Positions 51,674-61,817 are shown, counted from the stretch's first letter. The stretch is DNA of 64,000 nucleotides from Brevinema_A sp051647535 (GCA_051647535.1 JBOFEA010000027.1:62001-126000), one strand, 5' to 3'. Made by a program: numbers and translations. Notes: generated from the sequence alone by a model not told the origin.

Positions 51674-53383
51674 TTGTTGCGTATAAAAAACTCTTGGCTA
51701 AATTGTTTAATTTTATTGGTTCTTACTTTGGGGATTACTTATTTATTAAGATTTGATATCTATGAACATGATGATTTTTGGCAATCGTTTGCCTATACTG
51801 ATAATTTATGGGATATTATCACAAGTGCTGATCATGGACGTTATTTCAGCTGGCTGTATATGAAATTAATTGTTCATGGATCATCTTTATTATTCCATCT
51901 TCACCCAAATGATAATTTATTTATTAAGTTTATTGTTGGTATAAATATTAGTATAGTAGTTCTGTTTGTCAGCTATTTTTTAACAAAACCATTTAAACAA
52001 AAACTTTCTCCAATTTGGCTTTTATCAACAGTCTTTATGCTTTTATTTTTGTATACAAACAGCCTTGCTCAAATATATCGATATAATCAACATTTTGCCT
52101 ATCAAACAAGTTTCTTTTTCTTTTTATTTGCTTGGATAGTGACAGCAAGATACTTTATTCAAGGTGAATTTCCTCTACATAAACACTTAGTGAGAAATTC
52201 ATTGTTAGCTTTATTTTTGGGGTTATCTGCTCATTTTAATATATTGACGTCTATTGCAATGGTATTGTTTTTGTTTATTTATGCTGTGATTCGTTTTTAT
52301 TTACAAGATAAATCATTTAAACATATATTAATACAACTTAAAAATCTTGGTATAGGAGTTTATGTTCCTTTAACAAGTTTCTTGATAGGTATTGTGTTGT
52401 ATTTTTCTGCTCCTAATTTTCAATATTTACTGGCTTTACGATCTACTAATAAAGATAATCGCATTATAGAATCTCTTAAACAACTTCCTAATTTTTTACC
52501 GGAATGGTTTGGAGTTGTTTTTTTGACACGTAATGCTTATTTGTTGATTGGATTTTTTATATTGTGTTGTTTATATATTACATATCTCATTAATGCCAAA
52601 TTAATTAAAAATAAAAATCAAGCAATTCGTGTTCTTGTGTTTGCTAGTTCGTTGATTTTAGGAGTGGCGTTTTTTAATGGTACTTTGTTAATTAATGGAC
52701 GTTCTATGTATAATACCAATATGTATTGGATTCATCATGGTGATCTTATTTTGATTACCCGTATAATTGAATTGATAGCATTATGGGTAGTTGTAGGGTA
52801 TATTAGCTCTCTTAATACTCTTAATATAAAGGCACTTTTTAAGTTTGATTTTCATCGGTTTACTATTAAAACAACGATAAAACTTTATTGGATAGTTTGT
52901 GTAGTGTCTTTGTTATTATTTTTGACAGTGATTGTACATTATATTAACTTATACGACAGTTTAAAAGCTGAACGCTCCAATTGGTACCAAACAGAAAAAA
53001 TCTATCGATTTTACTCTTTACTAGGACAAACAGCTATTTTACCTGCAAATCAAGATAAAGGTATGGGTGAGTTTTGGCATAATCAGCTCTACTTAAGTAC
53101 CCCTGAAAATCCTATAGACTGGACAGGATGTGCTTATTTCTTAAAAAATTATCCAACTGTTTACTATGGTGATATACTTTATGCGAAAACTTCTGTATAT
53201 ACAGACGATGATCCTAGCAGAGCCAAGTACTATGTATCTTATATTCTGACAAATTCAAATGCAGCACTTCAAATGTTCCAAGAAAAAGGTGGAGTAATAA
53301 CTGAGCAGGAACTTGACTATCCACTTTTTAATAAACTATTTGATGAAAAATTTATATTAAATAAAAGGAGTACTAATGACTAG
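51674..53383 (+). CDS. Polytopic membrane protein, GT-C-like (DUF6056-type)
   Basis: A 569-residue protein with 11-12 membrane helices. The first loop has EHDDFWQSFAY, a D/E pair after helix 1 like the catalytic site of GT-C transferases, followed by HGRYFSWLYMK; a soluble C-terminal region of about 130 residues follows. GGAGGA at 51661-51666 is seven bases before a TTG at 51674, which is taken as start. It overlaps the next GT2 gene by eight bases and opens the glycan operon. It likely moves a sugar from a lipid carrier to a glycan; the acceptor is unknown. Confidence 0.7.
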   Translation: MLRIKNSWLNCLILLVLTLGITYLLRFDIYEHDDFWQSFAYTDNLWDIITSADHGRYFSWLYMKLIVHGSSLLFHLHPNDNLFIKFIVGINISIVVLFVSYFLTKPFKQKLSPIWLLSTVFMLLFLYTNSLAQIYRYNQHFAYQTSFFFFLFAWIVTARYFIQGEFPLHKHLVRNSLLALFLGLSAHFNILTSIAMVLFLFIYAVIRFYLQDKSFKHILIQLKNLGIGVYVPLTSFLIGIVLYFSAPNFQYLLALRSTNKDNRIIESLKQLPNFLPEWFGVVFLTRNAYLLIGFFILCCLYITYLINAKLIKNKNQAIRVLVFASSLILGVAFFNGTLLINGRSMYNTNMYWIHHGDLILITRIIELIALWVVVGYISSLNTLNIKALFKFDFHRFTIKTTIKLYWIVCVVSLLLFLTVIVHYINLYDSLKAERSNWYQTEKIYRFYSLLGQTAILPANQDKGMGEFWHNQLYLSTPENPIDWTGCAYFLKNYPTVYYGDILYAKTSVYTDDDPSRAKYYVSYILTNSNAALQMFQEKGGVITEQELDYPLFNKLFDEKFILNKRSTND

Positions 53384-54155
53384 ACAGCTCCCATGTTTTG
53401 AATACAAGGAATTTTTTTTGAAAAAGAATGATATTATTCTTCTTATTCCTACATGGAATGAAGGAATAAGAATTCAAAATCAACTCCGTACTATTAAAAA
53501 ACATAAAATTAATGAAATTGTTGATATTATCTTAATGGACGGTGGAACAACAGACGGATCTATTGATGACAATTTTCTCCAAGATATGAATGTGCGTGGT
53601 GTTTTTACAGTTAGGGCGAAAGGACAAGGAAATGCTTATCGTGTAGGTTTTGCAAAAGCAGTTGATGATACATATAAATATTGTTTGACAGTAGATGGCA
53701 ACAACAAAGATAATGTAGAAATTATCCCTCAATTCATTGACAAATTAAACCAAGGTTATGATTTCGTGCAAGGTTCACGTTTTATGGAAGGTGGTTACCA
53801 CGAAAATACACCAAAAGCTCGTGAAATTGCGATTAAATACTTCTCCAACCCATTATTATCCTTAGTTTCTGGGTTTAAATATACAGAAACAATGTCAGCT
53901 TTTCGAGGATTTAATGTAAATATTCTCAAAGACGAGCGTTTACAGATTTTTAGAGATGTATTTCAAACTTGGGAATTACAATGGTACATAGCTTCTCGTG
54001 TTCCAAAATTAGGATATAAAGTAATTGAAATTCCTCAATCAAGAATTTATCCACCAAATGGACCGATTCCTACAAAAATTAATTGGATAGGTAATTTTAG
54101 AATTATTTCTCAACTATTAAAGGTGGCAACGGGTTATTATAATCCAAAATCATAA
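53376..54155 (+). CDS. Family 2 glycosyltransferase
   Basis: A 259-residue GT2 enzyme: LIPTWNEGIRI, DIILMDGGTTDGS, GQGNAYRVGFAKA, a TVDGNN motif in the metal-binding position, and FVQGSRFMEGGYHE. The C-terminal half carries TETMSAFRGFNV. It lacks membrane helices. The gene overlaps the upstream GT-C-like gene and precedes gmd by 33 bases. It may synthesise a lipid-linked sugar donor used by the GT-C-like protein. Confidence 0.87.
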   Translation: MTRQLPCFEYKEFFLKKNDIILLIPTWNEGIRIQNQLRTIKKHKINEIVDIILMDGGTTDGSIDDNFLQDMNVRGVFTVRAKGQGNAYRVGFAKAVDDTYKYCLTVDGNNKDNVEIIPQFIDKLNQGYDFVQGSRFMEGGYHENTPKAREIAIKYFSNPLLSLVSGFKYTETMSAFRGFNVNILKDERLQIFRDVFQTWELQWYIASRVPKLGYKVIEIPQSRIYPPNGPIPTKINWIGNFRIISQLLKVATGYYNPKS

Positions 54156-54188
54156 TATAAAATTATAATATGAATTCAAGGAAATAAA

Positions 54189-55259
54189 ATGAAAAAAGTT
54201 GTATTTATTACAGGTATTACAGGACAAGATGGTTCTTACTTAGCAGAACAATTATTAGACAAAGGTTGTGAAGTACATGGCATGCTTCGTCGTTCTTCTA
54301 GTTTCAATACAGAACGTATTGAACATTTGTATATTGATAAACTTCTTCAACACAAAGTCAGTAATTTAAACCTTCACTATGGAGATTTGACAGATTTTAC
54401 TAGTATCTTTTTTATTCTTAATAAAGTTAGACCAAGTGAGATTTATCATCTTGGAGCTCAATCTCATGTTAAAGTATCTTTTGAAATGCCTGAATATACT
54501 GCTGATAGTATTGCTTTGGGAGCACTTCGTTTGTTTGAAGCTGTGAGAGCTTTGAAAATGGAAAAAGAAGTCAAAATTTATAATGCTGTGACCTCAGAGC
54601 TTTACGGTAAAGTTCAAGAAGTCCCACAAAGTGAAACAACTCCTTTTTATCCACGTTCTCCTTATGGTGTAGCAAAGCAATATGCTTTTTGGATTGCTAA
54701 AAACTTCCGTGAGTCCTATAATATGCATATTTCCAACGGTATTCTATTCAATCATGAAAGCGAAAGAAGAGGAGAGACGTTTGTCACCCGTAAAATCACT
54801 ATTGGAATCGGAGATATTTTGGCAGGTTTAACTGATAAAATATCTTTAGGCAATTTAGATGCTCAAAGAGATTGGGGATATGCTCCTGATTATACAGAAG
54901 GAATGTATCAAATCCTTCAACTTGATTATGCTGATGATTTTGTACTTGCGACTGGAGAAATGCACAGTGTTCGTGAATTTTGTACTAAAGCGTTTGCTGA
55001 AGCCGGAATTACTATTGAATGGAAAGATAAAGGTATAAACGAAAAAGGCTACGACAAATCCAATGGACGTATGCTTGTCGATGTAAATCCAAAATATTTC
55101 CGTCCTGCAGAAGTAGAACAGCTTCTTGGAAATCCAGCTAAAGCCATTAAAGCTTTAAATTGGAATCCTACAAAAACATCATTTGATACATTAGTTAAGA
55201 AAATGGTACAAAGTGATATTAAATTATCAGCAGAAAAAGCTAAGAAACTAAGAGGTTAA
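54189..55259 (+). CDS. gmd: GDP-mannose 4,6-dehydratase
   Basis: Gmd converts GDP-D-mannose to GDP-4-keto-6-deoxymannose. The 356-residue SDR protein has the NAD(P) loop GITGQDGSYLAE, LRRSSSFNTERIEHLY, the catalytic YGVAKQ (Tyr-x3-Lys) preceded by TSELYGKVQE, and GILFNHESERRGETFVTRKIT, all Gmd hallmarks. AAGGAAAT precedes the ATG. With the next gene it makes GDP-L-fucose. Confidence 0.96.
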   Translation: MKKVVFITGITGQDGSYLAEQLLDKGCEVHGMLRRSSSFNTERIEHLYIDKLLQHKVSNLNLHYGDLTDFTSIFFILNKVRPSEIYHLGAQSHVKVSFEMPEYTADSIALGALRLFEAVRALKMEKEVKIYNAVTSELYGKVQEVPQSETTPFYPRSPYGVAKQYAFWIAKNFRESYNMHISNGILFNHESERRGETFVTRKITIGIGDILAGLTDKISLGNLDAQRDWGYAPDYTEGMYQILQLDYADDFVLATGEMHSVREFCTKAFAEAGITIEWKDKGINEKGYDKSNGRMLVDVNPKYFRPAEVEQLLGNPAKAIKALNWNPTKTSFDTLVKKMVQSDIKLSAEKAKKLRG

Positions 55260-55268
55260 AGCTTATAT

Positions 55269-56228
55269 ATGAATAAAGATGCGAAGATTTATGTTGCTGG
55301 ACATCGTGGTTTGGCTGGTTCAGCTATTGTTCGTGAGCTACAAAAACAAGGTTATGTCAATTTATTACTCAAGACTTCAAAAGAAGTAGATCTTATTGAC
55401 ACTAAAGCTACTGATCAATTATTTGCAACTGAAAAACCTGAATATGTCATTATGTGTGCTGGTACTGTAGGTGGAATTATTGCTAATAATACTTACCCTG
55501 TAGAATTTACCCAAAATAATACTCTTATGGCAATTAATGTTTTGTCATCAGCACATACACACAATGTTAAAAAACTTGTATATCTTGGTAGTTCGTGTAT
55601 TTATCCTAAAGAGTGTCCTCAACCAATTAAAGAAGAATATCTTCTCACAGGTCTTTTAGAACCTACCAATGAAGGCTATGCTTTGGCAAAAATTATGGGG
55701 ATCAAACTTTGCCAATATTACAGACGTGAATATAATAAAGACTTTATTGCTGCTATGCCTTCTAATCTTTATGGGCCAAATGATAATTATGATCCTCAAA
55801 ACTCTCACGTAATAGCTGCTTTACTCCGGCGTTTCCATGAAGCTAAAGAATGCAATCTTAATGAAGTAGTAGCATGGGGTACCGGTGCACCGTTGAGAGA
55901 GTTTACCTATGTGGATGATTTTGCACGAGGGATTATCTTTGCTATGAATCATTATTCGGATTCGGTACATATTAATATTGGGACTTCAGAAGAAGTATCT
56001 ATTAAACAATTGACGGAATTAGTAGCGGAAACTGTGAAATTTAAAGGTAAAATTATTTTTGATACCAGCAAACCTGATGGCACAATGAGAAAAGTGATGG
56101 ATAATTCTCGCTTACATGCTTTGGGTTGGAAAGCCGAAGTAAATTTGGAACAAGGCCTAAAATTAGCATATGAAGATTTCCTTAATGCATTACAAAATAA
56201 TTCTATTCATATTAGAACCCCTAAATAA
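55269..56228 (+). CDS. fcl: GDP-L-fucose synthase
   Basis: Fcl epimerises and reduces the Gmd product to GDP-L-fucose with NADPH. The 319-residue protein has AGHRGLAGSAIVRELQKQGY, VGGIIANNTYPVEF, LGSSCIYPKECPQPI, YALAKIMG (Tyr-x3-Lys) and PSNLYGPNDNYDP. The gap from gmd is nine bases. The pair indicates a fucose-containing or related 6-deoxyhexose glycan on the cell surface, which may mimic host glycans. Confidence 0.95.
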   Translation: MNKDAKIYVAGHRGLAGSAIVRELQKQGYVNLLLKTSKEVDLIDTKATDQLFATEKPEYVIMCAGTVGGIIANNTYPVEFTQNNTLMAINVLSSAHTHNVKKLVYLGSSCIYPKECPQPIKEEYLLTGLLEPTNEGYALAKIMGIKLCQYYRREYNKDFIAAMPSNLYGPNDNYDPQNSHVIAALLRRFHEAKECNLNEVVAWGTGAPLREFTYVDDFARGIIFAMNHYSDSVHINIGTSEEVSIKQLTELVAETVKFKGKIIFDTSKPDGTMRKVMDNSRLHALGWKAEVNLEQGLKLAYEDFLNALQNNSIHIRTPK

Positions 56229-56249
56229 ATAGTTTTGATACAATCTAGC

Positions 56250-56277
56250 AACACCCTATAAAGGGTGTTTATTTTTT
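56250..56277 (+). terminator. Terminator after fcl
   Basis: AACACCCT (56250-56257) pairs AGGGTGTT (56262-56269); a T-rich tract follows. Confidence 0.8.
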
Positions 56278-56282
56278 GTATA

Positions 56283-56311
56283 TTGATTTTTTGGATGAAT
56301 AGTGATATAAT
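56283..56311 (+). promoter_or_regulatory. Promoter for the second GT-C-like gene
   Basis: TTGATT (56283-56288), 17 bases, TATAAT (56306-56311). Confidence 0.65.
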
Positions 56312-56356
56312 ATGTGTCACTTATGCATAAATTGTCAATATATAGGAACTGAAAAT

Positions 56357-57688
56357 ATGAATAATTTCAAAAATATTAATAAATATACTACAATATTTTG
56401 CATGCTACTCTTCGGTTATATCTTTTTTCTGACCACTCTTTTTCCTATTCACCACATTCATGAATTTATCTATAACCAACCGGGAAATCCGTTTGTACAG
56501 CAATATAATGAATTTTTTCAATGGCATGGACGCTTTTTGACACACATCGTTGCCAGAATAACTCTTAAATTAGGTACACCATTATTTTATATTATCAAAT
56601 CCTTATTAATTTGTCTCTTATTTTTCTTTAGTTTAAAAACAATTGAACCTAATATTCATATGAAAAAGTTTGGAATTGGGCTCATATTATTACTTTCGTT
56701 GTTTTTATTTGTCAACAGTATCTTTCCTTTTACTACCTTTATGATGTATTATATGTCTGATTTATTGAATTTATTTGGATATTATATACCGGCTTTGTTT
56801 ATCATATTATATATTTCTTTTTATATTAATATTTTCTATGGAAAAACTAAAATTTGTTTACCTTGTTTTCTTCTCATTGCTTTTATTACAGGTTCTTTAC
56901 ATGAAATGGTTATTGCCTGTATTCCTTTTATTATCACTATTTATATCTTATTAAAAATACAAATAACAGAAATTCCTAAATGGTTTTGGTTGTCCCTTCC
57001 TTTTTTTCTTTTGGGATTTAGTATTCTATTATTTGCACCTGGTTCAAGCAATAGAGTATTGGATTATGCCAAAGCTGATCAATGGGAATTTTTTGGTCAA
57101 ACAATCAACTGGTTGGAATTGGGATACAAAAAGTATTTTTATTCTTTAGTCAGACATATTTTTTATACTGCAGATAACTGGTATAGTGCTCCGGGATTTT
57201 TACCGTCTACATGGTATATTCAAGTATTAATTTTTCTTTTTACCTTTTTAAATTATAAAAAATATAAGAACATGTTTGATATGCATATTTTACTACCGCT
57301 TTTATATTGGTTGTTTTCTTGGTATACCTGTATTGTTATGAGTGCCAGTCCTATGTATCATGGAGTACCTATGGAATTTTCGAAATTTTTTATGTACATT
57401 TCACTAACAGGAAGTGCTTATTACTATTTGAAAGAGAAGTCCGTAAAAATACAAACAATTTTCAGTGTTCTTTTTTTATTGGTAGTTTTGATAGGACAAG
57501 GAATACAAGTACTACCTGTATTGAAAGCAAAAAAAGAGTATTTGGAATTAATCGAAAAATTGGATAACAATAAAATTTCCGAAGCCCGATATAGTCCGAA
57601 AGCCAAATTAGGAAATCTTCTTATAATCGATTTTGGAAGATATTTACCCAACAAATATACTAATATAACATTCAAATATACAAACTAA
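56357..57688 (+). CDS. Polytopic membrane protein, DUF6056-like
   Basis: A 443-residue membrane protein with ten or so helices. EFFQWHGRFLTHIVAR after the first helix, GSLHEMV in the middle and APGSSNRV match the layout of DUF6056-type GT-C-like proteins. It is distantly related to the gene at 51674. AGGA at 56344-56347 is nine bases before the ATG at 56357; the earlier ATG at 56312 lies on the promoter. It is in its own unit after the fucose genes, with a terminator. Confidence 0.7.
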   Translation: MNNFKNINKYTTIFCMLLFGYIFFLTTLFPIHHIHEFIYNQPGNPFVQQYNEFFQWHGRFLTHIVARITLKLGTPLFYIIKSLLICLLFFFSLKTIEPNIHMKKFGIGLILLLSLFLFVNSIFPFTTFMMYYMSDLLNLFGYYIPALFIILYISFYINIFYGKTKICLPCFLLIAFITGSLHEMVIACIPFIITIYILLKIQITEIPKWFWLSLPFFLLGFSILLFAPGSSNRVLDYAKADQWEFFGQTINWLELGYKKYFYSLVRHIFYTADNWYSAPGFLPSTWYIQVLIFLFTFLNYKKYKNMFDMHILLPLLYWLFSWYTCIVMSASPMYHGVPMEFSKFFMYISLTGSAYYYLKEKSVKIQTIFSVLFLLVVLIGQGIQVLPVLKAKKEYLELIEKLDNNKISEARYSPKAKLGNLLIIDFGRYLPNKYTNITFKYTN

Positions 57689-57721
57689 CAATACTACTTG
57701 ACTAGAATCCAAATAAACAAA

Positions 57722-57752
57722 AAAAGCGATACTATAACAGTATCGCTTTTCT
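57722..57752 (+). terminator. Terminator after the DUF6056-like gene
   Basis: 12-bp arms at 57722-57733 and 57739-57750, AT-rich loop. Confidence 0.8.
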
Positions 57753-58469
57753 ACTTTATAAAACTTCAATTTTCGGTAAAATCAAATTTTGAATAACATT
57801 ACAGGTATTTCTAATCTAAATTCTATTATAGTAGATGGTAGATTAAATTATATCTCTATAAAAAATCAAATATTAAGGTTGTTCTTATTTGTATAGGTAT
57901 CACTAACATTATTCATATCAAAATTTTCTTTATTAATAAAGTTCCTCAATTTGATTTTTAGACTTGTAGTTTTTATTTTGTAGTAAATTCGAATACAACA
58001 GCTTGAACATATTAAGGAGAAAATAAAAAACTTAATAGTTATATATATATATATATTGATCTGTGTAATATACACCATATGTCACTTAAATAATACTATG
58101 AATTAACAAAAGAAGATGAATTTGTGATTATATATTTGACATATTTGTTTTGGTTGTATATGCGGAATAATGTGGGGGATATGAAATATACTCGCTGTTG
58201 GAGAAGCTACGAGTAAGAAAAAATAATGAAGTCCAAGGCAAAAAAATCGGGATATAAGGAATTCCTTTCTTTCTAAAAGAGATATGTCTTGCATATTTTT
58301 TAAAGAAGGGAGTAAGGTACACCGGATAATAGATATATTAATATACTGAAATCAATAGGATTGTATGCAAATTATTGAGCAATTTTAACAATGATTATAG
58401 AATTGGTAATTACTAATATATCTTGAATAGAAGATGAACAAACTAAAATAGTATATCAAGATGATATTG
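57753..58469. other. Gene-poor region, probably decayed sequence
   Basis: No credible gene. It contains a TA dinucleotide run near 58041-58058 and short frames with unlikely composition on the minus strand. Together with the relic at 58.5-58.7 kb it looks like an eroded lipoprotein locus. Confidence 0.4.
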
Positions 58470-58707
58470 ATTAGATAAAGATTTAATATATATCTGCATA
58501 ATAAGATTCTTCTAGCGGTACACTACTATATTTATTTTCTTCCAGTCAAAACAATTCAAATTTGATATCATAAGAAACAACATCTTGAGAAGAAATTTCA
58601 TTGTTACCAAAAGTGATTTGTGTTTAGCAATTTATAGTTCTGTTTTTTTTGTTGTTAGCACTGCTGCTAATAAATAAAACCAAAATAATTAATAAAAACA
58701 CTTTCAT
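58470..58707 (-). pseudogene. Relic of a lipoprotein/exported protein gene
   Basis: From an ATG at 58705-58707 the minus strand reads MKVFLLIILVLFISSSANN, a signal peptide, and stops after 27 codons. Reading on in a shifted frame gives ITFGNNEISSQDVVSYDIKF and, after a stop, EENKYSSVPLEESYYADIY. Several stops and shifts mark a decayed gene. The expected lipobox Cys is replaced by Ser. Confidence 0.5.
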
Positions 58708-58956
58708 AATACTTTCTACTATATCTTGTATAATATACGCAACTTAGTATAGTCTCAAATTATAGTAAAATTAAGTAATAAAGAAAATAAAAATTATTTG
58801 ATCAGAATATTGTTGAAATAATTATATATATACGTATTTAATTATTGACATATATGTTAGATTGTGATAATATATTAAAAAATAATCTTGTTTAGTATAA
58901 TTAATCTAATTGTTGGGAAATATATTAAAATTTTTTAAAAATATTAATAAAATAGC

Positions 58957-58984
58957 TTGACAATCTATAATATTGTAGTAAAAT
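58957..58984 (+). promoter_or_regulatory. Promoter for the 708-aa lipoprotein
   Basis: TTGACA (58957-58962), 16 bases, TAAAAT (58979-58984), 24 bases before the gene. Confidence 0.6.
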
Positions 58985-59008
58985 ATATTTAATGAAAAGG
59001 AGAAAGTA

Positions 59009-61135
59009 ATGAACTGGTTAAGTTGTATACTAATATTCTTATTAGGAGGGTGTTCACTTGCTGAAAATAAAACACATGAAGAGAGGAAAGATTACGTAGA
59101 TGTAGTTCATAAAGTGGAATTGGTGGACTATGAGTTTGAAGAGCGATTGAATTCGTTTTACGAAAGCGAGCCGATTCAAGCAGATGAGTTGCACAAATTG
59201 TACGAAGGCGAATTTCCTGAAGGAGAAAGAAATCCTCAAAAATTAAGAATCCACTGGAAAGATGCAAGAGAACTGGCATTATCGGAATTAGAACTTCAAC
59301 AGTCGATTCAAGAAAATTGGAAAAACGTAACGGTATCAGAAAGACCAATTTTGGTGTTGGATAAAGAGGGTGGCGATTTCTATCGTTATTATGAATATCG
59401 CGTTGTTAAAGACAAGAAATATCTTGGAGCAATTCGTATACCGACTTACCGTAGAACAGAAAACTTTGCAACAGCAGAAGTACATTTCTATTCTTCAGAC
59501 GAGAAAACTTATACTATTCATCCTACTGGATGGGGGCAGTATATGGCTGCTAAAATTAGATTCAAATTGGATACCTCTGTTTATCAAACTATATTTAACC
59601 AAATTTATAATGCTCTATCAGATACGATTTCTTATAATATGGCCTATAGATATTTAAAAAATAGATCAGATGTATTACCGAAATTAGATCATAATAGGGA
59701 CACATTTAAATTACAAATGCAGAAACAGGTTTCATCCAAATATAACACTGATCCATATATTCAAAAATTAAAAGATCAGGTAAATATTGATTCTAAATGG
59801 ATCGCAGAATCTTATAATAAATTTACTGAACAGGAAAAGTTTGTTAATTTCAATAAAATAGAGCGAAATCTAAGTGTACAGGCTCGACGTATCGCAGCGT
59901 TAAAACTCATTGATACTATCAGAAATACTTATACAGTCATTCAATCTGAAGGATATTCTATAGCATTACTAGGAAGTCTTCAGACAGTTTTTGTAGATAT
60001 GGCTGGTACCCCTAAACATACCAACAATATAAAGAAATCTTTACGTCAGTTATATTGGCGACAGTTTGAGAGTAATAATTTTAAGTTAGAAAATGAATTT
60101 GATATTTCTCCATTGTTAGATCAAAACAATATTTCTCTGGTATTAGAATTCCCTAATATTAATAATACGAATATAGAATACTTATCAGATGAAGTATTGG
60201 CTCAAAGAATGACTCCTTACATTGCTTGGAAATACAAAAAAGAAGAATTTAAAATATACGGATCTTCCAGTCTAACCAGAGCTCGTCCCGGAGCAGACGA
60301 TACTGTTATCAGAGAAGAAATTATCAGTGATTTTAATGATGCTATTGTTGATATTATAGATGCTGTGGGACAAATAGGAGCAACTCTTATCAAACCTCTA
60401 ACCTTTGCTAAAATAATGAAGATATCCCTAGAAGCTATTAATAAGCTATTAAAGACAATACGAAAAATTTCAAATATTCCACTAGATACATCTGGAAGCT
60501 CAGCCTTGATCCAATGGTTTGAAGAGGTTCAATCTAAATGGGAAAATATAGGAAATGCGGACGAATGTTATACAGGAGACATTGTTGAAAATATTAAAGT
60601 CACTTCAAATAAAGCACACGCTGAAATGGATAAGTTATTGGATATTTTTAAAGAAACATTATATGGTACTAAAAATCCTACGACAGGATTGTACTCTGGA
60701 GGTATGTGTGATCTTATAGAGCTTATCAATAATATGCTCACATCATTAACTGATAGTAATGGAAATTCCTTAAAAGGATTATCTCCTGATGATGGTCAAG
60801 CTATAGCGTTTCTATTAGAGTTATGTGATCCTAATAAAAAAGAAAAGGATGTGGATAATACATTATTACAAATTATGTATACACAAATGGCAGGGTATGG
60901 CAATCAATGGATTATTCCTAAAAAATCAGGATATACACATCATTTAGTACATCTATCAAAGAGTTGGAATTGGGGGAAAAAGAAATTTTACCATATTGAT
61001 CATAAGTATATTAAGCCAAGGAATTTAACAGCTTCTGAACAAAGAAGATATCCTTTAGTTTCTGAAGGTGGTTATGGAGCTTATGCACGAAATAAAAGAG
61101 ATGCTTGGAAAGCACATGGTTCTGATGGTTGGTAA
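59009..61135 (+). CDS. Large lipoprotein of unknown function, mosaic composition
   Basis: A 708-residue lipoprotein (MNWLSCILIFLLGGC, Cys15) preceded by AAGGAG. Residues 20-180 are acidic and richer in GCG, GAG and CGA codons than the rest, with ENATAEVHFYSSDEKTY-like strands and HPTGWGQYMAAKIRFKL near the end. Residues 190-520 are helical (FNDAIVDIIDAVGQIG, ISLEAINKLLKTIRKI). The last ~60 residues are His/Trp/Lys-rich (GYTHHLVHLSKSWNWGKKKF, YHIDHKYIKP). This could be a delivery domain joined to an effector-like end, but no catalytic family was recognised. It precedes the tandem outer-membrane protein array. Confidence 0.65.
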   Translation: MNWLSCILIFLLGGCSLAENKTHEERKDYVDVVHKVELVDYEFEERLNSFYESEPIQADELHKLYEGEFPEGERNPQKLRIHWKDARELALSELELQQSIQENWKNVTVSERPILVLDKEGGDFYRYYEYRVVKDKKYLGAIRIPTYRRTENFATAEVHFYSSDEKTYTIHPTGWGQYMAAKIRFKLDTSVYQTIFNQIYNALSDTISYNMAYRYLKNRSDVLPKLDHNRDTFKLQMQKQVSSKYNTDPYIQKLKDQVNIDSKWIAESYNKFTEQEKFVNFNKIERNLSVQARRIAALKLIDTIRNTYTVIQSEGYSIALLGSLQTVFVDMAGTPKHTNNIKKSLRQLYWRQFESNNFKLENEFDISPLLDQNNISLVLEFPNINNTNIEYLSDEVLAQRMTPYIAWKYKKEEFKIYGSSSLTRARPGADDTVIREEIISDFNDAIVDIIDAVGQIGATLIKPLTFAKIMKISLEAINKLLKTIRKISNIPLDTSGSSALIQWFEEVQSKWENIGNADECYTGDIVENIKVTSNKAHAEMDKLLDIFKETLYGTKNPTTGLYSGGMCDLIELINNMLTSLTDSNGNSLKGLSPDDGQAIAFLLELCDPNKKEKDVDNTLLQIMYTQMAGYGNQWIIPKKSGYTHHLVHLSKSWNWGKKKFYHIDHKYIKPRNLTASEQRRYPLVSEGGYGAYARNKRDAWKAHGSDGW

Positions 61136-61169
61136 AAAATTTAAAAAATAAATTAAAAAGGAAATAAAA

Positions 61170-61754
61170 ATGAAGAAAATAAAAATGAAAAAATATATAT
61201 TATTACTATTGATTATTCTTGTCAGTCCAATGATGGCACAAGAAAACAAACAAGCAATCGGAAATTTCCCTTATGTCAATAACACATTCAAAATGTATGT
61301 AGCGTTAGGATTACCTATAGGTGTGGGTTTTTTGTATGCACCGGAATTTAGAAGTTCCATTAATAATAATATACTGCATGTCTTAAATTTTGATGTAAAG
61401 TTTGTTGGAGTCAATATGAGTGCTGTCGGACTGGATCTTTTAGGGTTTGATGTTGGTATTCAATATAGTGTTGGAACTATATTAGCAAGTGGTGCTCGCT
61501 TTTATGTTGACTTGATAGGCGTGGGTATTAGTTATGGATTTCATGAACATTCAGGACAATTGTTGCAAATTAATATATTAGGCTTCCAAAGTACATCAGC
61601 AAACGGATTTTATATTGCTTTACGTTCTTATGTCAGTCTTGCTCGAAGAGCTAAGAATTATCCAATAAAACCATCATTTGCAGCGTATCTAGCAATAGGA
61701 TATGATTTTGGCAAAAAAATCAATCCAAAAGACTACGAATCACGTATGAGATAG
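61170..61754 (+). CDS. Small outer-membrane-like protein, tandem family member 1
   Basis: A 194-residue protein with signal peptide (KKYILLLLIILVSPMMAQ) and about eight beta strands with glycine turns (MYVALGLPIGVGFLYAPEF, FDVGIQYSVGTILASGARF, YLAIGYDFGKK), ending NPKDYESRMR. It shares near-identical DNA at both ends with the next two genes and differs in the middle. AAGGA fits the ATG at 61170; a second ATG at 61185 corresponds to the start in its paralogues. Likely a surface or periplasmic barrel. Confidence 0.7.
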   Translation: MKKIKMKKYILLLLIILVSPMMAQENKQAIGNFPYVNNTFKMYVALGLPIGVGFLYAPEFRSSINNNILHVLNFDVKFVGVNMSAVGLDLLGFDVGIQYSVGTILASGARFYVDLIGVGISYGFHEHSGQLLQINILGFQSTSANGFYIALRSYVSLARRAKNYPIKPSFAAYLAIGYDFGKKINPKDYESRMR

Positions 61755-61781
61755 AATACTATATTTCTAAATATAGTATTC
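61754..61781. repeat. Conserved inverted repeat after family member 1
   Basis: GAATACTATAT and ATATAGTATTC (11 bp, six-base loop). Identical hairpins occur at 62452-62479 and 63146-63173, starting in the stop codon of each paralogue. There is no T tract, so it may protect mRNA ends rather than terminate. Confidence 0.8.
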
Positions 61782-61817
61782 TAAAGAATTAATAAGATAC
61801 TAGTTGATCCAAAATTT

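Noticed and set aside
58041..58322. Minus-strand frames of 60-70 codons
   Set aside because: Low-complexity, overlapping in two frames, no ribosome site, next to a decayed gene.
58989..59348. 119-codon minus-strand frame antisense to the 708-aa lipoprotein start
   Set aside because: It exists because the lipoprotein's first codons are GC-richer; the plus-strand frame has promoter, ribosome site and signal peptide.
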